Positions 1-6,836 of a stretch of DNA of 39,375 nucleotides are shown here, piece after piece. Position 1 is the stretch's first letter, and every line of letters begins with the position of its first letter. A model generated the notes under the pieces. The model was not told the origin of the DNA and made no database searches. It saw nothing but the letters and a program-made list of their open reading frames with translations. Position numbers and translations under genes: made by a program. The stretch is from positions 1-39,375 of the forward strand of contig NDWU01000016.1 in the NCBI GenBank assembly GCA_003056285.1. Direction: 5' to 3'. The DNA comes from Candidatus Terraquivivens tikiterensis. GTDB taxonomy: Archaea; Thermoproteota; Nitrososphaeria_A; Caldarchaeales; Wolframiiraptoraceae.

Positions 1-893
1 GAAGCTCCAGAAGTTGTTTATCATGGCGTTTGCTTTATTGCTATGGTTACTTTCTCTTATTCCCTTAAGCTTTCCAAGCACTATCTCTGATACGCTAAGC
101 GCATATGCGTCTTCAATTATGGTTTTTATCATAGCGTTTATTGCATGCCTGAAGCGCCTCTGCCTAATCCTGTACAGCTTCCTAAGATTTTTTGATGTCT
201 TGGCTCTGTTTACCCTCGCGAGCCTGCTCTGCTCTTTTGCTATCCGCTTAGTCCAGTACCACCAGTCCGCCAGAACCGCTTTACCCGAGAAGGCTATGGG
301 CTGCTTCAACCCTTCAAACCACACCATTGCTAAGTTTATTACGCCTAAGTCAATATAGAGGGGCTTATCGCCTCCACGCTTGGGAGGCTCCTCGACCTTA
401 ACGGCCATAAAGCCCCTCCACACTTCATCCACATCATCATAGATTATTTCAAGCCTTCCCTGTTTTCCATACCATTTCAAGCTTCCCTTATACTTCACTC
501 TAAGCCCATTTGGAAGGTATAGATACTCGCCGTCAACTCTGTAGCAGTCGTTCCTGACAACTATCCTCAGCTCCCTTTTGCCGTTCCTCTTCCAGTATCT
601 CGGCATCGAGATTTTTGCTATGTGTTTTGGAAGTCTTCCTTTAGCCTCAAGCCTCTTCAACGCTAAGAAGCTTTTCCATGCCTCGTTGTTCTTGTTTATT
701 ATCTGCTGGGCTGTCGCCGAACCTACTAGTGGAGCATACTTCCTGTACAGGTGTTTGGGATACCATGGGAACTTCCTGTAGTGTATGTATGCCTGCGTTC
801 AAAGTTCAGCTCATTATACAACCTAGCGCAGTTGTCAGCCAGCATCCAAAGGGTTGGATTATTCTCGACTACGAAGACGTTCGTTCTTTCCAA
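1..893 (-). pseudogene. tnpB: TnpB, RNA-guided transposon nuclease, frameshifted and cut by window edge
   Basis: Reading the minus strand from a TTG near 893 gives a TnpB N-terminus (ADNCARLYNELNFERR), then near 785-792 the frame shifts and continues as HYRKFPWYPKHLYRKY. The RuvC-I motif is present as LYIDLGVINLAM with its Asp. At the RuvC-II position the protein reads VLGKLKGIR, so the usual catalytic Glu is a Gly. The zinc ribbon and RuvC-III lie beyond the left edge. TnpB is an RNA-guided DNA nuclease that uses an omega-RNA made from the element's right end. The single frameshift makes this copy probably inactive unless it is recoded. The start overlaps the end of the small upstream gene. 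Confidence 0.85.
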
Positions 894-1006
894 ACCTTAA
901 TCAGCCTCCGGATAACATCATCGTACGGCTCTCTAGGATGCACCTTCAGCCTCTTAAGCTCCTCTAAAGTATCCTTGCCTATCTTTACGGAGACCTTTTC
1001 TACCAT
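869..1006 (-). CDS. Small RHH/VapB-like protein upstream of tnpB
   Basis: This 45-residue frame begins MVEKVSVKIGKDTLEELKRL and ends KVWKERTSS. The pattern (short beta strand, an alternating basic and acidic helix, then YDDVIRRLI) resembles ribbon-helix-helix antitoxins of the VapB/DUF7557 kind. It lies inside the TnpB element between the left-end hairpin and tnpB, and its stop overlaps the likely tnpB start by about 25 bases, so translation is probably coupled. A role as DNA-binding regulator of the element is inferred from fold resemblance only. It is intact although the adjacent tnpB is frameshifted. Confidence 0.65.
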   Translation of the reverse strand: MVEKVSVKIGKDTLEELKRLKVHPREPYDDVIRRLIKVWKERTSS

Positions 1007-1025
1007 CAACCACCACAGTAGCATT

Positions 1026-1093
1026 AGGTGGTATTTAAACTTATCGACAATTCATCCCACGGTTAAAACCGTAGGCTTTCTTGTCGAGTTTCT
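1026..1093 (-). repeat. Left end (LE) of TnpB element, two-stem hairpin
   Basis: On the minus strand an outer stem CGACAA/TTGTCG encloses an inner 8-bp hairpin, CCTACGGT-TTTA-ACCGTGGG, followed by ATGAA. The same layout occurs at 3403-3439 and 38474-38515, and in degraded form at 21454-21492. Such subterminal hairpins are what TnpA-type transposases bind in IS200/IS605 elements. Confidence 0.75.
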
Positions 1094-1387
1094 GTAAAGC
1101 AGGTATCTCCAAGGACGATAGTTGTCGGGTTTAAGGCAGAGTATGGCGTCGATGACGTTACGTTGGTTGAGAGCGCTAAGGAATATCTAGAGTTTGCAGA
1201 TGTCGTTTACGCTAACGACGTGGGAAGGGAGGGTGTGGGCTTTGGCTCAGATACTACGGCCGGCATACTCCTAAAAAAGGATGGAAAGATTGATGAGATA
1301 AAGTTGATGAGGAAGATTGAGGCCGCGGAGCTCATACTCGACGCGGCCACTTCAATGCTTGGAAGCGACAGGTCCGCTATCCGATGA
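1094..1387 (+). pseudogene. coaBC: CoaBC (phosphopantothenate-cysteine ligase domain), C-terminal remnant
   Basis: From the element junction the plus strand is open and reads TIVVGFKAEYGVDD, then ADVVYANDVGREGVGFGSD and KLMRKIEAAELILDA. This matches the end of the CoaB domain of bifunctional CoaBC: the GFxAE motif, the NDV-GFGSD region and the final KxxxAxxIL helix. CoaB joins phosphopantothenate to cysteine in coenzyme A synthesis. No start codon or upstream domain remains, because the TnpB element begins immediately before it; the N-terminal part is presumably left of the window beyond the element. The gene ends at 1387 and overlaps the convergent SIMPL gene by 11 bases. CoaBC is normally needed for CoA synthesis, so either a second copy exists or the insertion is recent or not fixed. 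Confidence 0.85.
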
Positions 1388-2132
1388 CGTACGTCACCTG
1401 AACGCTGACCGACACGCTCGTCATACCAGGAAGTACCGGCGTCGCCGCGGCCAGAGAGACCTCCCCCTTATAAAGGGGTACCGGCTCGTAACCCTCGACT
1501 ATGGAGGCCGTCTTTACCCTTAAGATCCTAAGACCGAGCGGCCTGAGAAGCGCATCGGCCTTGGCCCTAGCATCCTCCAGCGCGGCATCCACGAGTTCAA
1601 GCCTTAGCTGCTTTGCCCTCTCCTCAGAGAGGTAAAAGTTCAGACCGTATATTCGATTGGACCCGGCCTTGACGGATTCATCGACGATTTTCCCAGCCAT
1701 ATCTAATTTGTCTGTTTTTATGGTCAGCATGTTTACCACCCTGAAGCCGATTATCTCCTTACCGGCCTCGTCGTATACAGGGTATATGGTGTACATCGAG
1801 GTTGAGACCTCCTTATCCGTTAAGCCCAGAGACTTTAGCGCAGATAATATTCCGTTCGTTGCCCTAGCGTTCTCCGTGGCAGCATCGGTGACCGTTTTTG
1901 CCGTCGTCTCGACACCAAGCGTGGCCGCGAACGTGTTCGGCATGACGTAGGTCCTAGCAGAGCCCATGACCGTTATGGTCTCCTCCTCTTTCTTCTGGAC
2001 AGGTACCCCTTCACCAACCGTTATGGCGAGCACTTCCGTCACTATGGCGATGACCGCGACGGCTGCCAGCAGACCTAGGACGACATAAACTGCAACGCCC
2101 CGCGCATCGGTTTTTTCACCCATTCCCTCCAC
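1377..2132 (-). CDS. SIMPL-domain (DUF541) protein, membrane-anchored
   Basis: This 251-residue protein has a short charged N-terminus, one hydrophobic helix (about residues 14-36, a signal anchor), then a SIMPL/DUF541 domain starting TITVMGSARTYVMPN. The family signature of a ~200-residue domain with a repeated VxG...A-x-v and a long AxxDAxxxAxAL helix (here VDAALEDARAKADALLRPLG) is clear. SIMPL proteins (YggE, BP26) are extracytoplasmic and are linked to oxidative-stress tolerance or channel-like oligomers; the biochemical role is not settled. The GTG start at 2132 was chosen because a TATA-like AAATAAATA lies about 28 bases upstream; an ATG at 2123 is possible. It converges on the broken coaBC gene. 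Confidence 0.85.
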   Translation of the reverse strand: MEGMGEKTDARGVAVYVVLGLLAAVAVIAIVTEVLAITVGEGVPVQKKEEETITVMGSARTYVMPNTFAATLGVETTAKTVTDAATENARATNGILSALKSLGLTDKEVSTSMYTIYPVYDEAGKEIIGFRVVNMLTIKTDKLDMAGKIVDESVKAGSNRIYGLNFYLSEERAKQLRLELVDAALEDARAKADALLRPLGLRILRVKTASIVEGYEPVPLYKGEVSLAAATPVLPGMTSVSVSVQVTYVIG

Positions 2133-2173
2133 CTCAACCCCATCACATCAGGGAGGTATTTATTTCTATAAAT

Positions 2174-2827
2174 TCAGAACATCTCCCGTCCTAAAGCCTC
2201 CTTATCCCTTACTCTCTCGCTGGGCAGGTTTCTTCTTATAACATCCTCGTTAGAAACGATCTTCATAAGCTCCTCGATGGTTCTGGAAATTCCAAACCTC
2301 GGAAGCATACTTGGCGCTAGCTTCCTGACGAGCTCGTTGGTTCCCCAGGGATAGACTATCCAAGCGTCAACGTTTTCGACGTAGAAGTCAGGAATGAAGG
2401 ATGTATGAGGTTTGATGTGTAGCGTGGCCGTCTTAACGCTTCTCGGGTAGAGCCCCTCAAAGTATTTGACGATGCACTTCATCGTCTCGCCCGTATCGGC
2501 TACGTCGTCAACTACGAGGACGTCTCTATCCCATAGGGAGCTCGAGGAGAGAGGTTGGTATATGATGACGCCCTCCCTCTCCTCGACTCCTGTGTAGGAC
2601 CTACACCCTATCGTGTAGACTTCGCGCATATCCAGGACGTCAGAGAGCAGGCTGGCCACTATCGCTCCCCCTCTTAGGATCCCAACCAGCATGTTTGGCT
2701 CATACCTGGAGGAGATGCGCTCTGCCAAACTTTTGACAAGCATCTCTACGTCTGACCAGCTTAGAGACAGGTATCGACGGCCATCGACTACCTTTAAATC
2801 CATACCGGAACTTACTCGGTCTTGCAT
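2174..2827 (-). CDS. Phosphoribosyltransferase (COG2236-like)
   Basis: This 217-residue protein has the type I PRTase layout: a PPi-loop region VGILRGGAIVA (about residues 48-58) and the PRPP-binding motif DVLVVDDVADTGETM (about residues 100-114). It resembles archaeal COG2236 hypoxanthine/xanthine-type phosphoribosyltransferases, which transfer the phosphoribosyl group of PRPP to a purine base. The C-terminal part (WGTNELVRKLAP) contains the aromatic WxT segment seen in this group. The base specificity cannot be read from the sequence. A TATA-like AAATTTATTA about 35 bases upstream supports the ATG at 2827; an ATG eight codons later is possible. Confidence 0.85.
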   Translation of the reverse strand: MQDRVSSGMDLKVVDGRRYLSLSWSDVEMLVKSLAERISSRYEPNMLVGILRGGAIVASLLSDVLDMREVYTIGCRSYTGVEEREGVIIYQPLSSSSLWDRDVLVVDDVADTGETMKCIVKYFEGLYPRSVKTATLHIKPHTSFIPDFYVENVDAWIVYPWGTNELVRKLAPSMLPRFGISRTIEELMKIVSNEDVIRRNLPSERVRDKEALGREMF

Positions 2828-3126
2828 GTAAACGTATCGTTGGACTTTAGGGTTCCGTAATAAATTTTTGCCGTTGTCGGCGTTTCAAGGATAGATGGGC
2901 TTAAATGGACATGGGGCCGTGGTGTTGTGAAAAGCGGCCCTGTCCGGCACCCGGTGCCCATGGATGATCCTGGCTTCAGGCGTGGAGGTTTTCTTGTACA
3001 GATGGCCTCTGCTGGAAACGGCTAATCATAATACGTCCATACTTGGCTCGCAGCACTTGGTCAACGAACACCAAAAATCCAAGAGTAAAGAAAAGAAGAT
3101 AAGCACCATCTAGTAGAAAAAACACT
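2828..3126. other. Intergenic stretch, no convincing gene
   Basis: No recognised coding region. It holds the upstream TATA-like region of the phosphoribosyltransferase gene and a GC-rich hairpin near 2915-2941 (GGGCCG pairing with CGGCCC). A 31-codon open frame starting GTG at 2928 has no recognisable family features. Confidence 0.4.
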
Positions 3127-3402
3127 ATGAAAAGATTGCTTGACGAACCGGAGTATACTAGATGAATGAGGATGGCGAAAGAAACGATAAAATCTGCTAA
3201 AGGAGACCTTGAAAGAAAAGATTACAGCTGGGCATGCTTCAAGGCTCAACAATCGGGCGAGTTTGCAATAAAAGCCCTTCTAAGGGGGCTAGAGGCCTAT
3301 GGCCACAGCAGCTCAAAGCTGCTGCTAAAAATATCAGAAAAACTGGATACCTTGAGTATAATGGATGAGGCCAAGACTCTAGATAAATATTATACGAATG
3401 GG

Positions 3403-3439
3403 TGCCCAGAAAAACCTAGAGCTTTAGCTCTGGGATGAA
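3403..3439 (+). repeat. Left-end hairpin of the TnpB element
   Basis: A 6-bp outer stem and an 8-bp inner stem with a TTTA loop, with conserved GGGATGAA after the inner stem. Stem bases differ from the edge elements but compensate, which supports a conserved structure. Confidence 0.7.
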
Positions 3440-3533
3440 TGGGCAAAAGTTTAAAAATGTAGCTTGAATAGATTTAGCTAAGATGTTCCCTTGCAGAAGG
3501 AAGTTCAGGTGACGGTCGTAGGGAAAGGTTTTC

Positions 3534-4761
3534 AGGCCTAATAGGCTGAAGGTTCTAGCGTTAAATAGGACGCTCTGCGAATACTTTAGGCTTGTAAAGT
3601 GGTATCTTGGCTTCAGCTCAAAATCTAAGACGTTTCTCCATGAAAACGGTTATGAAAAATGCCAAGCGACTCTTCAACCTGAACACCGCTTTAATTCAGA
3701 CAGCAAGGGACAAGGCTGTTGAGATACTGAAAAGCTTTGAGGAAAACCGAAAGGAGAACAACATTTTGAGGCTTAAGCGTATATCCATACGCTTTGACAA
3801 GAGGTGCTACAGCTTCTCAAAGACGACGAACGTCCTAACACCATACTGGCTAACTTTAAGCCTAAACAGAAGGGAAAGGGTTAGCCTGCCAATAATCTTT
3901 GGAGAGAAGCAGAAACAGAGGATTGAAGAAACCTTCAGAGGAGAATGGAAGTTCACAACTGTTGAGATGGTCAAGCGGAACGGAGAGTGGTACGCCCATT
4001 TTGTCCTATCGAAGACCGTTGAACTACCAGACGAGCCTGAAACAGTAATAGCAATAGACAGAGGAGAGCATAACTTAGCCGTAGCAGTCGCCATCTCAAA
4101 GCGAAATCCAGAAAAGCCATTGAAGGGACAGTTCTGGAGGGGCTCTGAGATTAAAAGGATTAGAGGCTTGTACAGCCATATTAGGCGAAAGCTCCAAGAA
4201 AAGAAGCTTCTGAAAAAGGTTAAAGAGCTTAGCGGTAAAGAAAGGCGGAAGGTGAATCAGCAACTACACATCATCGCAAACCAGATTGTTGAATACGCTA
4301 AGAACTTCCCAAAACCGACAATAGTCATGGAAGACTTGAATGGGATAAGAAAGAACTTTAAGAAATCTAAGAACCTTAACAGGAGGTTCCACAGCCTTCC
4401 GTTCAGAAAGCTTCAGGCAATCGTAGAATACAAGGCAAACTTGGAGGGAATAGATGTCAGCTACCTCCCAAAGAAGGAGGTAAAGGACACATCGAAAACC
4501 TGCCACAGATGTGGGCATGTTGCCCAAGTTAAAGGAAGAGTATATAAGTGCACAAACTGCGGAATGGAATACGACCGAGACCTAAACGCGTGCATAAATA
4601 TAGCCCATAGGGTAATGAGCTCTATGGGATGGCGGAGCCGTGAGCCCCGCGAACCAGCAGATAAGGAGATAGGCGTAAAGCCTACTCTAAACGCTGGAAG
4701 CTCCCGACTTCAGTCGTGGAGTAGCTCACATACCTACCCGCTATCCAAACGCTTGGGCTGA
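3534..4761 (+). pseudogene. tnpB: TnpB, RNA-guided nuclease, catalytic core intact but 5' end frameshifted
   Basis: The core is well preserved: RuvC-I ETVIAIDRGEHNLAVAVA, RuvC-II TIVMEDLNGIRKNF with the catalytic Glu, a zinc ribbon CHRCGHV...CTNCGMEY, and RuvC-III DRDLNACINIA with the catalytic Asp. The N-terminus is in another frame: LNRTLCEYFRLVKWYLGFSS continues to HENGYE, and the frame changes in a run of five A at 3655-3659, where four would restore NAKRLFNLNTALIQ. The segment before 3540 seems to need a further shift. The frame also has no stop inside the element and ends in HEPN sequence at 4761. A start at TTG 3607 or ATG 3637 would give a protein lacking the N-terminal strand. Confidence 0.85.
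4600..4731 (+). ncRNA. Candidate omega-RNA / right end of TnpB element
   Basis: In TnpB elements the guide RNA scaffold comes from the 3' end of tnpB plus the right end, with the guide taken from flanking DNA. Here this region overlaps the tnpB 3' end and finishes in the hairpin CTCC-c-GACT-tc-AGTC-gt-GGAG at 4709-4729. Bases after 4731 (HEPN gene, ACCTACCCGCTATCC) would form the guide. This is inferred from family architecture. Confidence 0.5.
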
Positions 4762-4848
4762 AGGTATACCCCCGGAATACTACACAGAAAAAGATGCAGA
4801 GTGCGCGGTAAGAAGTGCTGAAAAGATTATTGAATGGGTAGAGGGTTC

Positions 4849-5214
4849 ATGGAGATTATTGAGCGGAGAAAAAAGGAAAGAACAAGAATAATAGAAGAGG
4901 CTAGAGAGTGGGTCTCAACACTAGGCTTCAGGTTGACCGTGATACTAATAGGCTCATATGCTAGAGGAGACTTTAACCTCTGGAGCGACGTAGACATACT
5001 TTTAGTCTCAGACGTATTCCAAGGAAACCCTCTGAATAGGTTAAAAATGGTTAACCCGCCCCCTGGTTACGAGGTAATACCAGTAAACACGTACGAATTC
5101 TTAGAAAATATGAGAAAAAAGAACGTTCTTATCCAAGAAGCTTCCAAGCATGGAATAATCTTAAGAGATGACCTAAACTTAGCAAAACATCTCAAGAAAA
5201 CAGAAGAACAGTGA
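4849..5214 (+). CDS. MNT-type nucleotidyltransferase antitoxin
   Basis: This 121-residue protein has the minimal nucleotidyltransferase signature GSYARGDFNLWSDVDILLV (GSx10DxD) at about residues 30-48. MNT proteins pair with HEPN toxins and neutralise them, in studied cases by modifying the toxin with nucleotides. The ATG at 4849 has a GAGG Shine-Dalgarno about five bases upstream; an ATG at 4834 in frame is possible. The gene overlaps the 3' end of the HEPN reading frame (to 4891), the usual arrangement of a co-translated pair. As the HEPN gene is broken, this is probably an antitoxin left without its toxin. Confidence 0.88.
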   Translation: MEIIERRKKERTRIIEEAREWVSTLGFRLTVILIGSYARGDFNLWSDVDILLVSDVFQGNPLNRLKMVNPPPGYEVIPVNTYEFLENMRKKNVLIQEASKHGIILRDDLNLAKHLKKTEEQ

Positions 5215-5435
5215 AACGCTTGGAACATCCTCGAGATCTCCCGTCGAGGCCTTCTCGAAGACCTTTGAGGCCACATCTTTCATGGTCTCAGCAACCCATA
5301 ATCGTGAGGGCATCATTTTGTAGCAAAATTATGATAGAATCGCCGATCGAAGTTAGTCAGAATCTAAAAGCTCTCGTCCTGGAAAAGAATATACTAATAA
5401 TTTTAAGTCAAATGAAAAGGGATGGACGCGTGGAT
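5215..5435. other. Short intergenic region with possible gene fragment
   Basis: The minus strand reads MMPSRLWVAETMKDVASKVF and on to EKASTGDLEDVPSV before running into the antisense of the MNT gene. This could be the truncated start of an unrelated gene but no family is recognised. An AT-rich ATACTAATAATTTT at 5393-5406 may be the promoter of the DNA glycosylase gene. Confidence 0.3.
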
Positions 5436-6041
5436 ATGAAGATACTTCCCAGAGAGTTCTATGAGAGAGATCCCGCAGAAGTTGCTAGGGAGCTGCTTGG
5501 AAAAGTATTGGTTAGGAGGCTTGATGGCGTTTTTCTGAAAGGCATGATCGTAGAGACTGAAGCGTATTATGGTCTCGAAGACCCTGCATCCAAAGCGTAT
5601 AGGGGTATAAAGAAATTTAATGAATTGATGTTCAGAGATGTTGGAAAAACATTCATCTACATGGTTCACGGTAACTGGCTCCTAAACATAGTGGCCCATC
5701 CAAGGGGCGGTGTAGGAGCAGTCTTGATAAGAGCTATTGAACCATTAGAAGGAATAGAGGTCATGATGAAGAATAGAAATGTTAGGGACATCCACTCGTT
5801 AACGAATGGGCCAGGAAAACTTACAAAGGCTTTAGCTATAACCAAAGAGCTAAACGGCGTTTACGTCACAGAGAGAGTTAGCAAGATACAGATAGCAGAA
5901 ACCGTGAGCGAAAAATTCGAAATTCAAGAGTCTTATAGGATCGGTGTAAAGAAGGACCTTCCAGTTAAACTGAGGTTTTTCATTCAAGGTAACAGGTTTG
6001 TTTCAAGACACAAAATCCAAAACAAAAAGCTTAGATCTTGA
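5436..6041 (+). CDS. DNA-3-methyladenine glycosylase (Aag/Mpg family)
   Basis: This 201-residue protein begins MKILPREFYERDPAEVAREL and contains the Aag hallmarks: LLGKVLVRR, the catalytic segment GMIVETEAYYGLEDPASKAY with the active-site Glu and Tyr, the FIYMVHGNWLLNIVA strand, AVLIRAIEPLEG, and NGPGKLTKALAI near the end. Aag enzymes remove alkylated and deaminated purines (3-methyladenine, hypoxanthine) and start base-excision repair. The length fits the family. The ATG at 5436 was chosen because family members start with a PREFY-like motif right after the initiator; an in-frame ATG at 5412 is possible. It stands alone between accessory modules. Confidence 0.92.
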   Translation: MKILPREFYERDPAEVARELLGKVLVRRLDGVFLKGMIVETEAYYGLEDPASKAYRGIKKFNELMFRDVGKTFIYMVHGNWLLNIVAHPRGGVGAVLIRAIEPLEGIEVMMKNRNVRDIHSLTNGPGKLTKALAITKELNGVYVTERVSKIQIAETVSEKFEIQESYRIGVKKDLPVKLRFFIQGNRFVSRHKIQNKKLRS

Positions 6042-6457
6042 GGCTTCGATGTTCGGTATGTGCTTTTAACATCGGTTAATGGGCTGAATTTTTGGAGCCA
6101 GACCGCGACGCTTACGAGCCGTAAGAATTGTCGGAATAGATGAGGTGGAGGAGATACAGTACTCCCAGCTAAGTTCTAAAACGATTGCTTACTGAAAAGT
6201 GGGCCGAAAGTTAAGATTTGTCTCTTCGCTCGTTCATCTTCGTGTGGAGTAGAGGCTGTTAAACATATCCGTAAGCTAATCTAGATGGTTTCAACACTAT
6301 ACAAATAGGGTTAGGATAGGAAACAGGTCGAACTATCTAAAGACAAAATGGTTGCGAACTTCTTTAAGAACGCGGTAATAAGTAACCCGATAGTTAAGTG
6401 ACCCATGAAAAGGTCGAAACTAACGTTTCACACCATATAGTAATTTATCCATGATGC
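6042..6457. other. Gene-poor 415-bp stretch
   Basis: Nothing convincing. A short open segment at 6121-6195 on the plus strand reads RIVGIDEVEEIQYSQLSS but is not assignable. Base composition turns AT-rich toward the right. Confidence 0.35.
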
Positions 6458-6556
6458 TCAAGTTTTCTCTTTTGACATGCATTTATCACAAACCCTTTTC
6501 CCTTTGACGTAGTAGAGTTTATCCGTCTTTCTACCGCATGCTTGACATTTTGGCAT
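6458..6556 (-). CDS. 32-residue zinc-ribbon microprotein
   Basis: The frame encodes a 32-residue protein beginning MPKCQACGRKTDKLYYVKGK and ending RVCDKCMSKEKT. Two CxxC knuckles (Cys4/Cys7 and Cys23/Cys26), 15 residues apart, form a zinc-ribbon pattern, and the rest is strongly basic, so nucleic-acid or ribosome binding is plausible. A purine-rich GGGGATG lies just upstream of the start, and a TATA-like TTATATAAATAAA is on the same strand about 50 bases upstream. Very small zinc ribbons are common in archaea and often unannotated. No specific family is claimed. Confidence 0.6.
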   Translation of the reverse strand: MPKCQACGRKTDKLYYVKGKRVCDKCMSKEKT

Positions 6557-6596
6557 TCACATCCCCAAAAGTAATTGTTAAAGCTCGGAAATTAAG

Positions 6597-6612
6597 ATTT
6601 ATTTATATAAGA
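6597..6612 (-). promoter_or_regulatory. TATA-like promoter of zinc-ribbon microprotein
   Basis: TTATATAAATAAA on the minus strand in a locally AT-rich block, about 50 bases before the start codon at 6556. Confidence 0.35.
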
Positions 6613-6746
6613 TAAAAATAGGAATAAAAACTATCGGCAACAACGCATGAGGTTTAACAAGACGATGGATATATACACGAAACCGGTTATCTCCGCACCA
6701 TACTCCAATCGAATAAGAATAACCTTAACATCGTGGGCGGAAAATC

Positions 6747-6771
6747 TCATGAGCTTCAGCCGTGGGTAGCT
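6747..6771 (+). repeat. Right-end-like relic of a TnpB element
   Basis: GAGCTTCAGCCGTGGGTAG resembles the right half of the right-end hairpin at 4709-4729 and 8139-8160 (a GCT-stem, a two-base loop, then AGCC or AGTC followed by the unpaired GT and a G-rich arm). The 5' arm is degraded. No tnpB sequence is seen beside it. Confidence 0.4.
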
Positions 6772-6836
6772 CGAGCTTTATTAAGTAAGGAAAGCTAGTA
6801 AAAATAAATAACAGTTTTAGAAAGCCCAATCTGAAG

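Larger units (their letters stand above)
1..1093 (-). mobile_element. IS200/IS605-type TnpB element, left end and 5' part
   Basis: The element runs leftward off the window edge and carries a small RHH-like gene and a tnpB relic. Its left end (1026-1093) contains a two-stem hairpin that is nearly identical, inverted, to the left end at 38467-38530. Sequence identity between the two copies stops after the forward bases GTAAA at 1094-1098 (TTTAC on the element strand), which marks the junction with the coaBC target gene. No TnpA is visible; the right end lies outside the window. That TnpB elements of this kind insert next to a short fixed motif is known of the family; the exact end position is inferred from the repeat alignment. 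Confidence 0.8.
3396..4731 (+). mobile_element. TnpB-only IS200/IS605-type element inserted in HEPN gene
   Basis: The left end contains an outer stem TGCCCA/TGGGCA around an inner hairpin CCTAGAGC-TTTA-GCTCTGGG followed by ATGAA, the same layout as the two edge elements. The right end carries the hairpin CTCCCGACTTCAGTCGTGGAG (4709-4729). The ends are placed by restoring the HEPN frame, with a 2-bp ambiguity (3394-4729 is the alternative). The sequence just left of the element is TATAC, comparable to TTTAC at the edge elements. No tnpA is present, so transposition would need TnpA in trans. Confidence 0.85.
3127..4891 (+). pseudogene. HEPN-domain toxin gene split by a TnpB element
   Basis: The 5' part (3127-3395) reads as a HEPN domain: GDLERKDYSWACFKAQQSGE, then FAIKALLRGLEAYGHSS and TLDKYYT. 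It stops at the TnpB element. The 3' part resumes at 4732 as PTRYPNAWAEGIPPEYY and continues through SAEKIIEWVEGSW to a TAA at 4889-4891. Joining the two restores the HEPN motif YYTPTRYPNAW with no lost codon. A second lesion is a TGA at 3163-3165, where related HEPN proteins have Trp, between TR and MRMAKE; an ATG at 3166 directly follows it. HEPN proteins of HEPN/MNT modules are RNase-like toxins. The partner MNT gene downstream is intact and overlaps the HEPN 3' end. Confidence 0.88.

Noticed and set aside
2915-2945. Sequence starting GGGGCCGTGG like the 5' end of tRNA-Pro
   Set aside because: No anticodon arm, T-arm or 3' acceptor follows; the GGCCC that pairs with it makes only a short local hairpin.
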